Shown here piece by piece: positions 11,737 through 23,400 of a DNA stretch of 31,308 nucleotides. The position numbers were made by a program, and so were the translations under genes. The notes under the pieces were generated by a model. It did not search any database and was not told the origin of the DNA. It saw nothing but the letters and a program-made list of their open reading frames with translations. Every line of letters starts with the position of its first letter. Position 1 is the first letter of the stretch. The stretch is from NCBI GenBank assembly GCA_036897095.1, contig JAYMSP010001518.1:1-31308 (forward strand), in the 5' to 3' direction. The DNA is from Plantago elongata (taxonomy: Eukaryota > Streptophyta > Magnoliopsida > Lamiales > Plantaginaceae).

Positions 11737-11742
11737 TTTATA
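11737..11742 (-). promoter_or_regulatory. probable TATA box of the glutaredoxin gene
   Basis: On the minus strand GGTTATAAAGTGG contains TATAAA about 105 bp upstream of the start codon. This implies a 5'UTR of about 70-75 bases that includes the GAAA tract. Confidence 0.5.
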
Positions 11743-11759
11743 ACCTCGAGTTTTCCTAC

Positions 11760-13430
11760 CCTGAAATATATATACGAGTATAAATAAATACACACTACAT
11801 TCATTCTAAAGGTGCCCATCATACAAATTTATTAAATAGTCCATTTACTTTAGACTATTATGACTTCACCCAAACAAGTTTTCACAATTCCCTTGGACGT
11901 GGCAAACTTGACCATAAATATTGGTTGTGGTCGGCCTCCTCGTGGTGGGTAGGACCTTATTTTATTTTATAATTTTCTTTAATAATATTTTATTATCATT
12001 TCCAGAAAAAATAAAAAATATATCAAAATTCATGAAATACAATTCTCCTTAAATAGAGATCCATATCAGTATATTTCCATACACTTGAGAAATCTACTCT
12101 ATTACTTCATATCTCAAACACACAATTTTCGATTCTCTCATATGTTTGACCCACACTAAATATTTAATTTTTTTATCCTTCAGCAACGTTGTTTATTTTG
12201 AAATTACATTTAAAGCATTTTAATTATTTTTCGTGTATTTCAGTAATGTAGTCTTAATTTGCTACATCCCCTCGTATTTTTTATTAAAGTTAAAGTTTTT
12301 CTTATATTTATATGATTATTATATTTAATTATCTATATAATTATTTTATGATAATAATATTTTATTGAATTGGTTGGGGTCATGGATAAATTATATTTGT
12401 TTATTGTGGTTGGTTTGGTTGGAAGGTTGGGTATATGTATGAGAGATAAATTATTTATTTATTTAGAAGGTTGGGTAGTTGGTTGGTTGTACGTTCATGA
12501 ATATCATTGGCCTTAGATGTGAGGCCTTTGTTCTCTGTAATTATATGAACTGAACTTAAATAAATTGTAGTATAAAATATAAATGAGGTTGTGTTCTCTT
12601 CGTTTGCACATTCATTCAATTTATTTTAGTTATGTTTAATTATATTTTATACTATAATTCAATTAAATTAATTATAATTGAAGAGAATTGAGCCTAAAAA
12701 GTAAACTGAATGATTTTGTAAACGGAAAGGATAAAGCATGAGGGACTGATTGTGATAGAATTTGAGTGACTTTTTTCAACAGAAATTGATTTTTTTTTTA
12801 CAAAATATTCGATTTGATTAGGGAGATATCCGCTCCAGCAGTTTAACAAATCGCCCCTGATATCGAAGATTGGTGTTGAGCAGCTTCTATTGCACAACTA
12901 TAATAAGGTCAACATCAGCTTAGCACCAAATCTATTATGCAGCACTTACGACTTGGAAGCTATGCATGTGTGTGTAATATATGTATGTATATATGGAAGT
13001 ACGTGCCAAACTATGTTTGCAACTACCCGACTGCTAGTATGTTATACTCCCAGTCTCAAATTGAAGGCTACATAAAATTGGATATGAATTTTAAGAAAAA
13101 ATTAATAATGTATAAAGTAGGTGATAACTTTTATATTTAAGAAAAAGAAATTTTTTATTTAGAATAAATTAAAATAAAATATGAGACTTTCAAGAGATGG
13201 ATATACAATTGATTGCCGTCATATATACAATATGAAATTGGTCTACCACAACCTGTATGTTTCAGGGTTTCAGCAACTTTGTCTCAAATTGATCATCATA
13301 AAAATAAAATACAAGTTGTTAGGTTTTTAATTTTTATATATGTAAGTTTGGAGCGTAGTGAGAATAAAAGGTAAGAAAGATGAGAAATTTGCAAATAAAC
13401 GGAAGTGGATAGTAGGTAGGAGATGGACGT
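11760..13430. other. divergent intergenic region, glutaredoxin to eRF1
   Basis: About 1.7 kb of AT-rich DNA lies between two divergent promoters. Six-frame reading shows only short unremarkable frames. A segment at about 13031-13200 beginning TACTCCCAGTCTCAAATTG and ending near GAGACTTTCAAGAGATGG may be a heavily decayed Stowaway element, but its termini are too poor for a firm call. No RNA gene was recognised. Confidence 0.5.
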
Positions 13431-13454
13431 GTCTATCGGAGGGAGAGTAGTGCT

Positions 13455-13462
13455 AGGGTTTT
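13455..13462. promoter_or_regulatory. telo-box (AGGGTTTT) in the eRF1 promoter or leader
   Basis: GCTAGGGTTTTG occurs just before a GC-rich patch CTCCCGGGCCGCCG. Known biology: telo-boxes (AAACCCTA/TAGGGTTT) are common near the transcription start of plant translation-apparatus genes. The GC patch followed by a pyrimidine-rich leader suggests that transcription of eRF1 starts near 13430-13480. Confidence 0.5.
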
Positions 13463-13731
13463 GATATCTCCCGGGCCGCCGATCTGTATCTATCCTCTAA
13501 GCTTGCCGGCTGATCCATCTGCTGCTGTATTTATATTTGGGTAATACTCTAATTACTACAATTCTCTTCTTTCTTTCCGATTAATTTAATCATGTTTGGA
13601 TTTGATTTGATTTGATTTGCCTTGCCTGCTGCTTATCAGCCAACCATTTTGTCCAGATAGATGAATCAATCTCTTCTCTTCTCTTCTATTCTCTTCTTAA
13701 TTAATACAGTAAGTAAACTAACTACTTGTAT

Positions 13732-13733
<2 letters not shown>

Positions 13734-13795
<62 letters not shown>
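13734..13795. repeat. (GTA)n microsatellite, about 20 units
   Basis: An almost uninterrupted AGT/GTA run lies in the presumed 5'UTR or 5'UTR intron of eRF1. It is long and pure, so it is probably highly variable in length. Confidence 0.95.
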
Positions 13796-13917
13796 AGACA
13801 AGAGTGGTATGTTATTCTCGATTTTTCATTTCGACTTAGGCTTTGGTCTCTAATTCTCTGAAAACTCCCATTACTAGTTATAATTTATATCAAGCTATTC
13901 AATTGTTCATTAAATTT

Positions 13918-14004
13918 CAATTATACCAGTACTTACTTAGTTGCTTCAATTATACCAGTACTTACTTAGTTGCTTCAATTATACTAGTTCTTACTTAGTT
14001 GCTT
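13918..14004. repeat. 29-bp tandem repeat, three copies
   Basis: The unit begins CAATTATACCAGTACTTACT and ends TAGTTGCTT. It is repeated at 13918, 13947 and 13976; the third copy differs at a few positions. It lies in the presumed untranslated leader or leader intron of eRF1. Confidence 0.9.
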
Positions 14005-14204
14005 GTTTATCTTTGTAGACCAGATTTCACCACACCTCATTCTCTACTCTCTACTCTCTACTTATTAGTTATTGGTAATAGATTCATTATAGACTACTAC
14101 TACTACTATCTACTGTAATGTATCTCAGCCAACAAGGATTATCATTCATTTTCTTTCTAACACCATGCCTCTCCGTTAATGTTCTAGGCTCTTTGTCTCT
14201 CAAA

Positions 14205-15521
14205 ATGTCCGACGCTGGTCATGAATCCGATAAGAACATTCAGATATGGAAGATCAAGAAATTGATCAAGGCATTGGAAGCTGCTAGGGGTAATGGTACC
14301 AGCATGATATCACTTATAATGCCTCCGCGTGATCAGATCTCTCGGGTTACCAAGATGCTTGGTGATGAATATGGAACTGCTTCTAACATCAAAAGTAGGG
14401 TTAATCGTCAATCAGTTCTGGGTGCCATTACTTCTGCCCAGCAGAGGCTTAAACTTTACAATAAGGTCCCTCCAAATGGCTTGGTTCTTTACACTGGAAC
14501 TATTGTTACAGATGATGGCAAGGAAAAGAAGGTCACGATTGATTTTGAGCCTTTTAAACCCATAAATGCATCTTTATACCTATGTGATAACAAATTTCAC
14601 ACCGAAGCTTTAAATGAACTCCTGGAATCCGATGACAAGTTTGGTTTCATAGTCATGGATGGTAATGGTACTCTTTTTGGCACTTTAAGTGGAAATACAA
14701 GGGAGGTACTGCATAAGTTCACAGTAGATCTTCCAAAGAAGCACGGGCGAGGAGGCCAATCAGCTCTTCGATTTGCACGTCTCAGAATGGAGAAACGTCA
14801 CAACTATGTCAGGAAGACTGCAGAACTTGCTACACAGTTCTACATAAATCCAAATACCAGTCAGCCTAATGTTTCTGGTCTTATACTGGCAGGGTCTGCT
14901 GATTTCAAGACTGAACTTAGTCAATCGGACATGTTTGACCCTCGCTTACAGGCCAAGATACTAAATGTGGTTGATGTTTCGTATGGAGGGGAAAACGGCT
15001 TCAATCAAGCTATTGAATTATCAGCGGAGATTTTGTCAAACGTCAAGTTCATTCAGGAAAAACGCTTAATTGGCAAGTACTTTGAGGAGATCAGTCAGGA
15101 TACTGGCAAGTATGTGTTTGGTGTGGATGACACACTGAAGGCTCTGGAAATGGGTGCTGTTGAAACCTTGATCGTGTGGGAGAATTTGGATATAACCAGA
15201 TATGTCTTGAAGAATAGTGTGACGGGTGAAATCATCGTTAAGCACCTAAACAAGGAGCAAGAAGCTGATCAGAGTAACTTTAAGGATATTGCCATGTCTG
15301 CGGAGTTAGAAGTGCAGGAGAAAATGCCATTGCTGGAGTGGTTTGCAAATGAATACAAGAGATTTGGTTGCACACTTGAATTTGTGACTAACAAATCGCA
15401 AGAGGGGTCACAGTTCTGCCGAGGATTCGGTGGAATTGGGGGTATGCTTCGTTATCAGCTTGACATAAGATCATTTGACGAGGTGTCTGATGAAGGGGAA
15501 CTATATGAGGACTCTGATTAG
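14205..15521 (+). CDS. ERF1: eukaryotic peptide chain release factor subunit 1 (eRF1)
   Basis: eRF1 recognises all three stop codons in the ribosomal A site and triggers peptidyl-tRNA hydrolysis together with the GTPase eRF3. The 438-residue product has domain 1 with NIKS (61-64) and YLCDNKF (125-131) for stop-codon reading, domain 2 with GRGGQ (GGQ 183-185) for hydrolysis, and a C-terminal eRF3-binding domain ending ELYEDSD. Arabidopsis eRF1 proteins are about 435 residues, so I start at Met 14205 (ATGTCCGACGCTGG). The frame is open up to an ATG at 14118, which would add 29 hydrophobic residues not known in the family. CTAG at about 14185-14188 could be a leader-intron acceptor, making those codons intronic. 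The coding region is uninterrupted and fully conserved, as in other plant eRF1 genes, so it is not evidence of retroposition. Confidence 0.97.
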   Translation: MSDAGHESDKNIQIWKIKKLIKALEAARGNGTSMISLIMPPRDQISRVTKMLGDEYGTASNIKSRVNRQSVLGAITSAQQRLKLYNKVPPNGLVLYTGTIVTDDGKEKKVTIDFEPFKPINASLYLCDNKFHTEALNELLESDDKFGFIVMDGNGTLFGTLSGNTREVLHKFTVDLPKKHGRGGQSALRFARLRMEKRHNYVRKTAELATQFYINPNTSQPNVSGLILAGSADFKTELSQSDMFDPRLQAKILNVVDVSYGGENGFNQAIELSAEILSNVKFIQEKRLIGKYFEEISQDTGKYVFGVDDTLKALEMGAVETLIVWENLDITRYVLKNSVTGEIIVKHLNKEQEADQSNFKDIAMSAELEVQEKMPLLEWFANEYKRFGCTLEFVTNKSQEGSQFCRGFGGIGGMLRYQLDIRSFDEVSDEGELYEDSD

Positions 15522-15931
15522 AGTGTTTTATCACTTGAAAAGTATGAAAAGAACAGTGAGAAGCTTATGGGTCTCTTTTGAGTGATGTTGCTTGGCTGTA
15601 CTGGCAAAGACTGTTGATGCTTCTTTTTGTTTCAGTTGATTTTTGATTGCCTCATGTTAAGCATTTTACCACCATTGATAGATATATCTACGCTGTTATG
15701 CCTCTCCCACCTCCTGAGGCACATAAGATGTATTCAAATAGTATTCGATAACACATAAGCAACAAAGACATACTAGGAGTATCATAGCCAGGCTGCAGGA
15801 TCCCACATTCACTGCCCGAAAGGTAGCAGAAAAGGGTGACGAAATGGAAGGACATGGTGCAAATGCCTCGAGGAATCTAACAAAAACTGTAATGATGGTC
15901 AGCATAACTTGCACATTCACTTAAAAATGAT
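15522..15931. other. eRF1 3'UTR and downstream spacer
   Basis: This stretch of about 410 bp after the eRF1 stop codon contains the 3'UTR. No conserved reading frame, RNA gene or repeat was seen before the F-box remnant begins on the opposite strand. Confidence 0.5.
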
Positions 15932-16450
15932 TTAGTTGTCGTATGAGTCATAGCAACTACTAAAACACAAGCATCCATCCAATTTATACAAATATTTCCA
16001 GGTGCCACAACCTACGACAGTGATAACACGGAAGTTGGAAATGTCGGTCTCGGTGCTAATAAAGACTACTTAGACTTCATGAGAAATCCTGCACCATCGA
16101 CGAAACACCAGCAGGTAACTTGTACCAGTATCAATTTGGGTAAATCCTCAATCCTACGCCAAGTTCCAGGTCTCGTAGAGTAGATTAAAGTTGTAAAAAG
16201 ACCAACTCCCAGAGATTCTGACGACCTTATACTCATTGCTAATACCGTCATGGCCTAAACCAACATAGTTATGAAACTTAGATCCTGATGTTTATAAATT
16301 AGCATAACGCGATAACTCTAGATACTTGTTAGTAGAAGGATTCACAGTCGAAACAAGGATCAAGACGTATCGCAATATGCTCCTGGCTGGCAATTTGACA
16401 GGCTGATGAGCATTGGTGGGTTATAGACTTGAAGTTGACATCCTTCTGCA
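15932..16450 (-). pseudogene. decayed F-box protein gene, C-terminal F-box-associated part
   Basis: Minus-strand pieces in different frames follow the order of plant F-box-associated (FBA) domains. They are VNPSTNKYLELSRYANL (about 16360-16290), then GLGHDGISNEYKVVRISG (about 16250-16195, compare GYDSVSDDYKVVRI), then YSTRPGTWRRIEDLP (about 16175-16125), then FVDGAGFLMKS, then GTWKYLYKLDGCLCF ending YDSYDN and a stop near 15932. At least two frame changes and an internal stop separate the pieces, and no F-box (LPDDLV-like) N-terminus was found upstream to 16800. Live family members act as substrate receptors of SCF ubiquitin ligases; this copy cannot encode one. It lies between the convergent eRF1 and GH5 genes. 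Upstream codons GCQLQVYNPPML may belong to it. Confidence 0.6.
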
Positions 16451-17056
16451 AAATTGAAGAAACGATGTGAACAGATTGCCAAGTTTTTCAGAAGTTAACC
16501 TTTAAACATCAGTAAGCTCCAACAAAACGGAAACACTGGCTCAGCTAAACTTGAACTGCAGAAACATTTACAAGAATGCTAGATATTCAAAGAAACTAGG
16601 AGTTGCTATACAATTATAATAATGCAAATAAATTACCCATTCACCCATCATTCCTTGCCCAAAATGTCACAATTACTATTACAATTCAACTGCTGCTCTA
16701 CTGTAGTACTAAAGTACACACAGCTTTTTCACATGTCTCGGACCAAGAGCGGTCGGAATTAGTATCGACTCTTATCGGTAGCAAAGAAAACAGCAAATTG
16801 TACAGGGAATTCCAAGAGGAATGAAAAGGGAGATACATGAAATTAGATATCTGAAAAGTAACACATGACACATCAATTCATGCCAAATATTTTCCTCCAA
16901 TAAGTAATAATCAATTAAAATTTTATTGAATATAATCAATTAAAAGTCTCAAAAAGAGAACAAACCGACTATATAGCAACTGTATGAGCTATAAATAAAT
17001 AAAAACATCCTAACTGGCTAACTATCTAAATAACTAACTTCTAAACTAAATATTAT
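16451..17056. other. spacer downstream of the GH5 gene
   Basis: AT-rich DNA containing the 3'UTR of the minus-strand GH5 gene next to 17057. The frame at 16603-16824 shows no recognisable domain. I see no repeat or RNA gene here. Confidence 0.5.
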
Positions 17057-18841
17057 CTAATGAACATTAGCATTAATGAGCTTAAACCACTGATTGAGTC
17101 CACCATCTGCACAAGTTGTTGTAGTACCATCAGACTCACACAAGCATTTCTTGGCCATCACCTTTGAAGAGTAACCCATATCCAGGTCCAAGCAGAGCCC
17201 CTCTTTGTTCCTCAACTCCATTTTGTAATATGATACGAACTCCCACTGACTTTTCTCCGAAGAACAATCAGTCGTGAGCGTCACTGGGAGCCCCTCTGCA
17301 GGTGCTGATATGCACAAATCAGTCCCCATCAACTTGATTGGTGTTCCGTTTCCTCCGTGATTCCACTTATTGAATCCCAGGCAATCCCCAGCAATAACAT
17401 TCGACCCGTCAGCCTTCATACATTTGCTGGAACCTAGGTGGTTCAGTACATAGTAGCTTGGCCCACTTGACTTCGGATCTGATATTAGTTAGGAAAGAAT
17501 ACATCAGTTCAGCTCAGTTGGTACATAAGAGGCTAAATTTATTTAGAAAAAGAAAAGGTTGTACAACATACCTTGAAGTGTCTGCTGCATAAGCTGAAGT
17601 CTTTGATGATAACTTGGTTTGGCAATTGCAGTCCAATTCGGATCAAGCATAGCAAAAGTGTCAGCCATTGCATAGACACCTTTCCTCAGATAGTAAGTCC
17701 CCTGAAGACACCAGTAACTCCAATCAAGATCCTTTTCAGCCAAATATCCCATCAGGCATCCGATGAACTCCTCTTCGACTTTCTTGTTATCGTTATCATG
17801 AGTGTCTGTTCCGAATTCACTGTATAGCAATGGATTGTTACCTTCTAACAAGAATCCAGTATTGTTCTCAACTTCTTTAATCATAGTCTCACAATCCTGG
17901 TCACCGTTCGACCATGAGTATCTATGTGCTTCATAAACAATTTTGCCAGGGACATTGAAGTTCACAGGCTTTTCTTTCAGGAATGTAAAATCGAGATCGT
18001 AGCTGAACCCGGAGATAAGGATCAATACATTCGGGTTGGCCTTGTGGATTGCTTGGGCTCCTCTCGGCATCCATTGTCTCCACACTGTCGCGTTTTGCCT
18101 TGGACCACGGAGCTCGTTACGCAGACTCATAGCCATAACCTGCGGGCATAAATCAAATACTCAGATCAGAAAACATAATACAATTAACCAGCATAACATG
18201 TAATACCAATTAAATTAATTGAAACAAACAAACATTTAAATATTTTAAAGATGGAAAAATATGTATGCAGTATGTACCATTGGTGTATCTTTGTATCTCT
18301 TGGCAACCATGGACAAACCATCAACCCATTCATTGGGATCAAAGTACTCATCACCAAAGAAACCGTTCCCGTCGTTGTTATCGCAGCACCATTGAGGCTT
18401 GCTAACCTGGCAATCAAGCAACGTCATGACACCGTTATTCCCAAGAGCCCCGATGACCGCCTTTTGAGCATCAACCAGTGTCATATCAAAGAATTGAGGA
18501 TTGTTATTGGCCACGCCCACAACAGCTTCGTCAAGGCCGAGACCGAGCAAGGACTGAGCCACGGTCTGGTTAGCAAAACGAGTGTACATGTGAACAGCCC
18601 AGGTGAGCCTGACGCAGTTGAATCCCATGGCAGCAATATGCTTGGCAATATCATTGACAGGTTGCTTGTCCAGACCTTCTGGCAACATAGGCTCGAGATG
18701 AGCAGCCCAGTTGATGCACTTAAGCTTGACTCGGTCGCCATTGGTGTCGTCAATGATCCATCTGGATTTTGTGGAGAGGGGAAGGGCGTGGGACAAGGCT
18801 ACAAAGGAGAGAAGGAGAAGAAATATTAAGGATTTCGACAT
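17057..18841 (-). CDS. secreted GH5 cellulase-like protein with C-terminal ricin-B-like domain
   Basis: A predicted secreted beta-glycan hydrolase acting in the wall or apoplast; the substrate is not known. Minus-strand exons 18278-18841, 17572-18139 and 17057-17478 give 517 residues with consistent phases (ACCAATG|GTACAT, CTTCAAG|GTATG). Residues 1-19 are a signal peptide (MSKSLIFLLLLSFVALSHA). The GH5 barrel covers about 25-380, with CINWAAHLEP and GFNCVRLTW early. The acid/base is Glu197 in MSLRNELRG and the nucleophile is Glu296 in LLYSEFGTD, so both catalytic residues are present. SYWCLQGTYY follows. After about residue 390 a cysteine-rich region contains KCMKAD, TDLCISAP, LCLDLD and LNQWF, a ricin-type beta-trefoil signature that may bind carbohydrate. 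This architecture matches the small plant GH5 group of Arabidopsis At3g26130/At3g26140/At1g13130. Its promoter is tandemly duplicated. Confidence 0.93.
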
Positions 18842-18911
18842 TGTTAATTGGCAAGCTGGGAAGATGGAGTATGAGATTATGCATGAAACTAAGTGAACGT
18901 GAATGAGGGTG

Positions 18912-18919
18912 TATATATA
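18912..18919 (-). promoter_or_regulatory. probable TATA box of the GH5 gene
   Basis: Minus-strand GTATATATACACC lies about 70 bp upstream of the start codon, implying a leader of about 40 bases. It is at the edge of the proximal copy of the 98-bp tandem repeat. The more distal copy carries TTATATATCC further away. Confidence 0.55.
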
Positions 18920-19109
18920 CTAATAACTTGTGACCAAATTTCACAAGATTTCTAACTATGCAGAACTTAATCCACTTAACAAAGTTTGATTATATCCAAT
19001 GTCATGTATCACTAAGTATACTAATTTGTGACCAAAGTAGACAAGATTTCGAACTATCCGGAACTTAATCTATTTAAGAGTTCGGTTATATATCCAATGT
19101 GTATCACTA
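18914..19109. repeat. 98-bp tandem duplication in the GH5 promoter
   Basis: TTGTGACCAAA, CAAGATTTC, GAACTTAATC, TATATCCAATGT and GTATCACTA all recur in the same order with a period of 98 bp (TTGTGACC at 18928 and 19026). The copies are roughly 80 percent alike by eye, so the duplication is not recent. It covers the core promoter interval of the minus-strand GH5 gene. Confidence 0.9.
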
Positions 19110-20456
19110 GTAGGCATCTCTATCTGAACCTGATTCATCGATCAATTTATATTTATCTGGACTCTGAATTTTAAAGGCTTACAGGTTTCCTTATTTTTTT
19201 TCCTAATCATAAGTTCATAAGTTCATTAGACTGAAAGTCTCCTAGGCTTACAGGTTTCCTTTTTCCTAAAAACTTATCTTATAACTAATTACACAATACT
19301 TAATTTTTTTTGCAAAAAAACTGTGTCAAGACTCAAGACACTATAAACTTCATGAAGAAATAAACTATTATAAATTATAATAATGATAATAAAAATTTGA
19401 GTCCAATTTAGAAGCAGTTATGAGTTACTGTATAAGAGTTTTGAGAGTTTTGGAAGGGTGTAATGCTAATATTTTAAGATTTTAATGATAAAATATTACT
19501 GATTTCAAAATTTTACATGGTCGTCTCCTCCCGCCACTCCTGTCTTGACTCATGTAGAGTTTAAGAGAAGTCTCATGCCAACAACCAAATAGCTTTAAAA
19601 ACCTGATAAGAGTTGAACATAAACATCCTTTGATAATGTCCTTTCCTAACATTTCAAGCCTTTGAACTTGAGATTAAACTTACATTGCACACTACTCCGA
19701 GCTTGTACAAAACTGTGAGTGGGAAGGTGTACATATTTAACCGGGAACATTTAACATTAAGAAACAGTAGATTCGTAATAGACAGCAGAACTTTGAACAA
19801 GCCAAGGCCCTCGCAGCAAACAAGGGAGCTAGGGCATCATCATATACTCCGCATCTCAAGAAAGGTAGCAAGAAGTAAGAATCAACCTACTAGCTGTGTT
19901 CATTCAAAAATCCAAATACTATAGCTCGATCAACATAGAGGAAAGCAAGATAAGGCATCAAGATCACATTGGAGAAAGAAGCACACCATGCGAATGCATA
20001 GAACATCAGGAAGACATGGGAACCTGTCATCCCAACTTGAACATGATGACTACTGACTTGTTCACCCAGATAAATTTCCACCTGATTAGACTGCAGAGGT
20101 GCGCCTAGTTTACACTCTGCATTCTTCCACTTTCTCTCCAGCAGCAAAATGACTACATATGTAATTCTTTGACCCTGGCTTGGTCTTACGGATCAGGCAC
20201 TATGCACTGTTCAATGGTATACAAGCATTATCTTCAGAATATTAAGTCATGACTTATGCAGCATACATATGATTAATTACTTTCATAACTTTTCATGAAA
20301 AGCTCCACACAGCAAGGGAACATCTATATTTCTCAGACAAGTATGGGAATGGGAGTGATGGGGAATTTTACCACTGAGTTGTTAACATATAAAAGAATGT
20401 AACATGAAAACATAAATAATATCTGATCCTCAATATGTATATGCCTGTGGATTGTC
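19110..20456. other. intergenic region between GH5 promoter and NIPA8 3' end
   Basis: This holds distal GH5 promoter sequence and, nearer 20456, the NIPA8 3'UTR. A GGCTTACAGGTTTCCTT string occurs near 19175 and again near 19245, a small local duplication. The frames at 19685-19924 and 19890-20147 have no recognisable domain. No RNA gene was recognised. Confidence 0.5.
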
Positions 20457-23400
20457 CTACTTGATGCTCTGCGGGAGCATTGCTGTTGTCTCCAATAGAT
20501 TCTCACCATCCTCATCAATCCTACTCCAGCTTGGAGTTCTAAAGGAGAATAGCTTGGTCCGGTCGAGACCATTCCCTCGAAAGCCAGTTATTTTAGATGA
20601 AACCATGGGCATCACAAGAACTGCAGATGCATTAATTGATTCTTCACCGAAGCCAAATGATAAGGAAAAAGCAGCCTGCAGAGTGATTGAGGTTGAAATT
20701 TTTACATCTCGACTCACCGTCAAGCTAAATACTGCTATGTATATAACGTAAATAACCTTAGTCTTAACAATCAAATTTGCAGCTTTCATCCGCATCGTGT
20801 TGGAAAATGATTTCATGTCTGTAATCTTTGATTCCTCGGGAGGCATTGAAATTCTGTAATTATCATGCATAATACTTCAAATGAGTGGAGTGAAACTCGC
20901 TTCAAACATAAAAGGTTAGGTTGATATTTAAACCACAGATATCAAGTCCGCTGAGAAACTAATTGGAGTTCAGCCGGGTAAATACCTGTCAACATCTTTT
21001 GGATGATTTGCCATTATAGAAACCAGAGCTGTATCTTTGATCTCCCCTCCTGAAAATATTACTATTATTACCTCTAATTACAATCAACTTGTGGAGATAA
21101 GCCAGGCACCTATGAGACCTAAGGTACCTTTTGAATCATCAGGAGCCAACAAAGAGATGCCTATGAATACAGATATCATTCCTAGTATAAACATTGTAGT
21201 TCGTAATGCATCAAACACCTGCTTACAAAAATATTTAATCAATACATTGAAGTTAAGCCATATGGCTCAATTAAACCTGCAATACAAAATTTGTCAGCTA
21301 TTGTAATAGAAGTGCATCATGCCTTTATGGGGCAAATTTTAATTACCACCTACTAAAAAGTAACATTTGATTAACAAAGGATTAATCCCAATGAAGCTCT
21401 AGAAACTGTGAAGACAAACCATTTCAGAGCCCAGAGAAGCTATCAAGACAAAATGTTAACAATGATCTACGATCTAGGCATCCAATCTACCATGACAGTT
21501 AGCTCCTGATTTGGAAATTACATAACTATTGTACAATTGTTCTGTAGTTTCAGTTGGCTCATGTTCTTCAATGACTGTCCGTCATTAATCCATACTAGAA
21601 CAATATACAAAATTAACTTGTCCCCCAGACAAACTTAAGGTAACGTAAGCTGATAAGGCGTAATGTAGGCTAGCGCTGCATCATATATAACAATATGAGC
21701 ATGTGAGTTAAGTAGTGAAAGAGCACCTGATATTCCTGGAAATAAACAAATCCTGTACAAATGGAGAAAAATGTCCAAACAATCTGAAACATAGGGACAA
21801 TGAATATTGCATCAAACAGAGACAATCCTTCATTCAGCCTTGCCATCTGCAGGTTGTTTCAAGACATAAACACTGGTCAATACATGTTAAGCTGATATAT
21901 TGTAACAAAAAATAATTTACAGCGCCACGCGGCCACAGCGAAGAATTTGATGCTTACCCAAAAGCCAGCCGTGCTGAAAAATAGTAGAAGCATAGAGTAT
22001 GTGAACCAGCTATGCAACTGATATTCGCTTGAAAAGGACAATCTCAATAGATTTGATCTACAAAAATAGCCATAAATAAGACAACTAAATCTGCAATAAA
22101 CAGTCTTGTAGAGAGGGGAAGACATCCAATGACAACTTACAGAGACTTTGCAAACAAAACTGAACATGACCCAACAGCCCCTGAAACAATAGCATATGAG
22201 AGAGGAAGAAGCATGGGCCAATATGGCTTAATATCAGTCCCTGGGGTAGCGAGCAGCATTTCGCCTCTTCTGTGTTTTCAAGAGTCAATAGGCAGTAACA
22301 AAATTAAATACATAAATCGTTGAAGTATAAAAACAGCAAGAAGCATGAATCAGATATAAACTTCATGTTTGTCCATCGAGTCAAATTCTCTCACCTGTAT
22401 ATGGAGTGATAGAAGACCACAACTATGACTAGTATCAAACAGTAAATCAAAAAAGTAGTATTGCCATATTTCTCCGCCAACTGCTCAGGGGTATACACTG
22501 TATGTTCAATGAAACATAGTGAGACACCAGCATGATTGGAACAAAGCAAGACCCTAATCAAACACAGAAAGTTCCATGCATAATACCATACAAAAACACA
22601 ACCTAGGAAAAGCTAACTTGTAAGTCAGTAAGTTGACCCTAATCGACCGCTACCCTGTTGTCTATTGCTGGTTTGAATCAGGGAAGAATGATAAAAGAAG
22701 ATAATATAATCTCCAGCTCATTTTGGTTCATGTTCTGTAAAGTAATCTTGTCAGGAATATGTGATTACAGGGAGAGATGCACATCTGTAAAAACAAGGGA
22801 AAATATTCTGAACAAATATATAAACTCATCTTCTGGTATCAAAGAGCTGCTTTAGAAAATGTTCATCTTTTGATAAAAAATACAGTCCATGTTCAGAACA
22901 ACTAATGTAACTCATGGCGGTAAACCTCCATATGAATAGCGGAATAGCTTCTGTCTACAATCACACGCTCGTGCTGTTTGCAGAGTCATTGCCAATTTAA
23001 AAATATTTTAAATGAGAATCACTCAGACTCAATAACATTTCAATTTTACACGTAAGGGTAACAGGTAAAACTGATACAACAACATAAGCTTAAGGACCTT
23101 CAGTTTTTCAAGAAATGACAACCAAACCACAAGCAGTTCTTCAAATGCACATATAGTGAACCCAGGGGCCAAGGCAATCTGTTAAATCAGTGTTACAGTC
23201 AAGTAGTGGGATAGAAGTCATAGCATAATGGGAGCAAGTCTATAATGGAATTTGGTTCCCTGACATAATTCTCAATATATTTTTGCTGATATCTATTATC
23301 TATCAAGATTTGGAAGTTGGAGTTTCAGAATATTCAACACTCTGTGAGTGAAGATTCTCACAGCACTGAGATTTTACTGCTGACCATGGGATGGGATGGG

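Noticed and set aside
13031-13200. Complete Stowaway element
   Set aside because: The left end is Stowaway-like, but the right end (GAGACTTTCAAGAGATGG) is too diverged and no clean TA pair could be fixed.
13918-14004. CRISPR-like short repeats with 29-bp period
   Set aside because: The copies are directly adjacent without spacers and lie in a plant nuclear leader; this is an ordinary tandem repeat.
14118-14204. Signal peptide on eRF1
   Set aside because: eRF1 is cytosolic and the extension is not part of the family; it is better explained by leader or intron sequence.
14205-15521. eRF1 as a processed retrocopy because the coding region lacks introns
   Set aside because: Plant eRF1 genes are known to have uninterrupted coding regions; the telo-box promoter and fully conserved protein fit a normal gene, and no poly-A tail was seen.
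18251-18829. A 192-residue plus-strand frame
   Set aside because: It is the antisense shadow of GH5 exon 1, whose signal peptide and conserved barrel motifs are clear on the minus strand.
19890-20147. An 85-residue minus-strand frame downstream of NIPA8
   Set aside because: It follows the NIPA8 stop codon, shows no family features and is probably 3'UTR or spacer.
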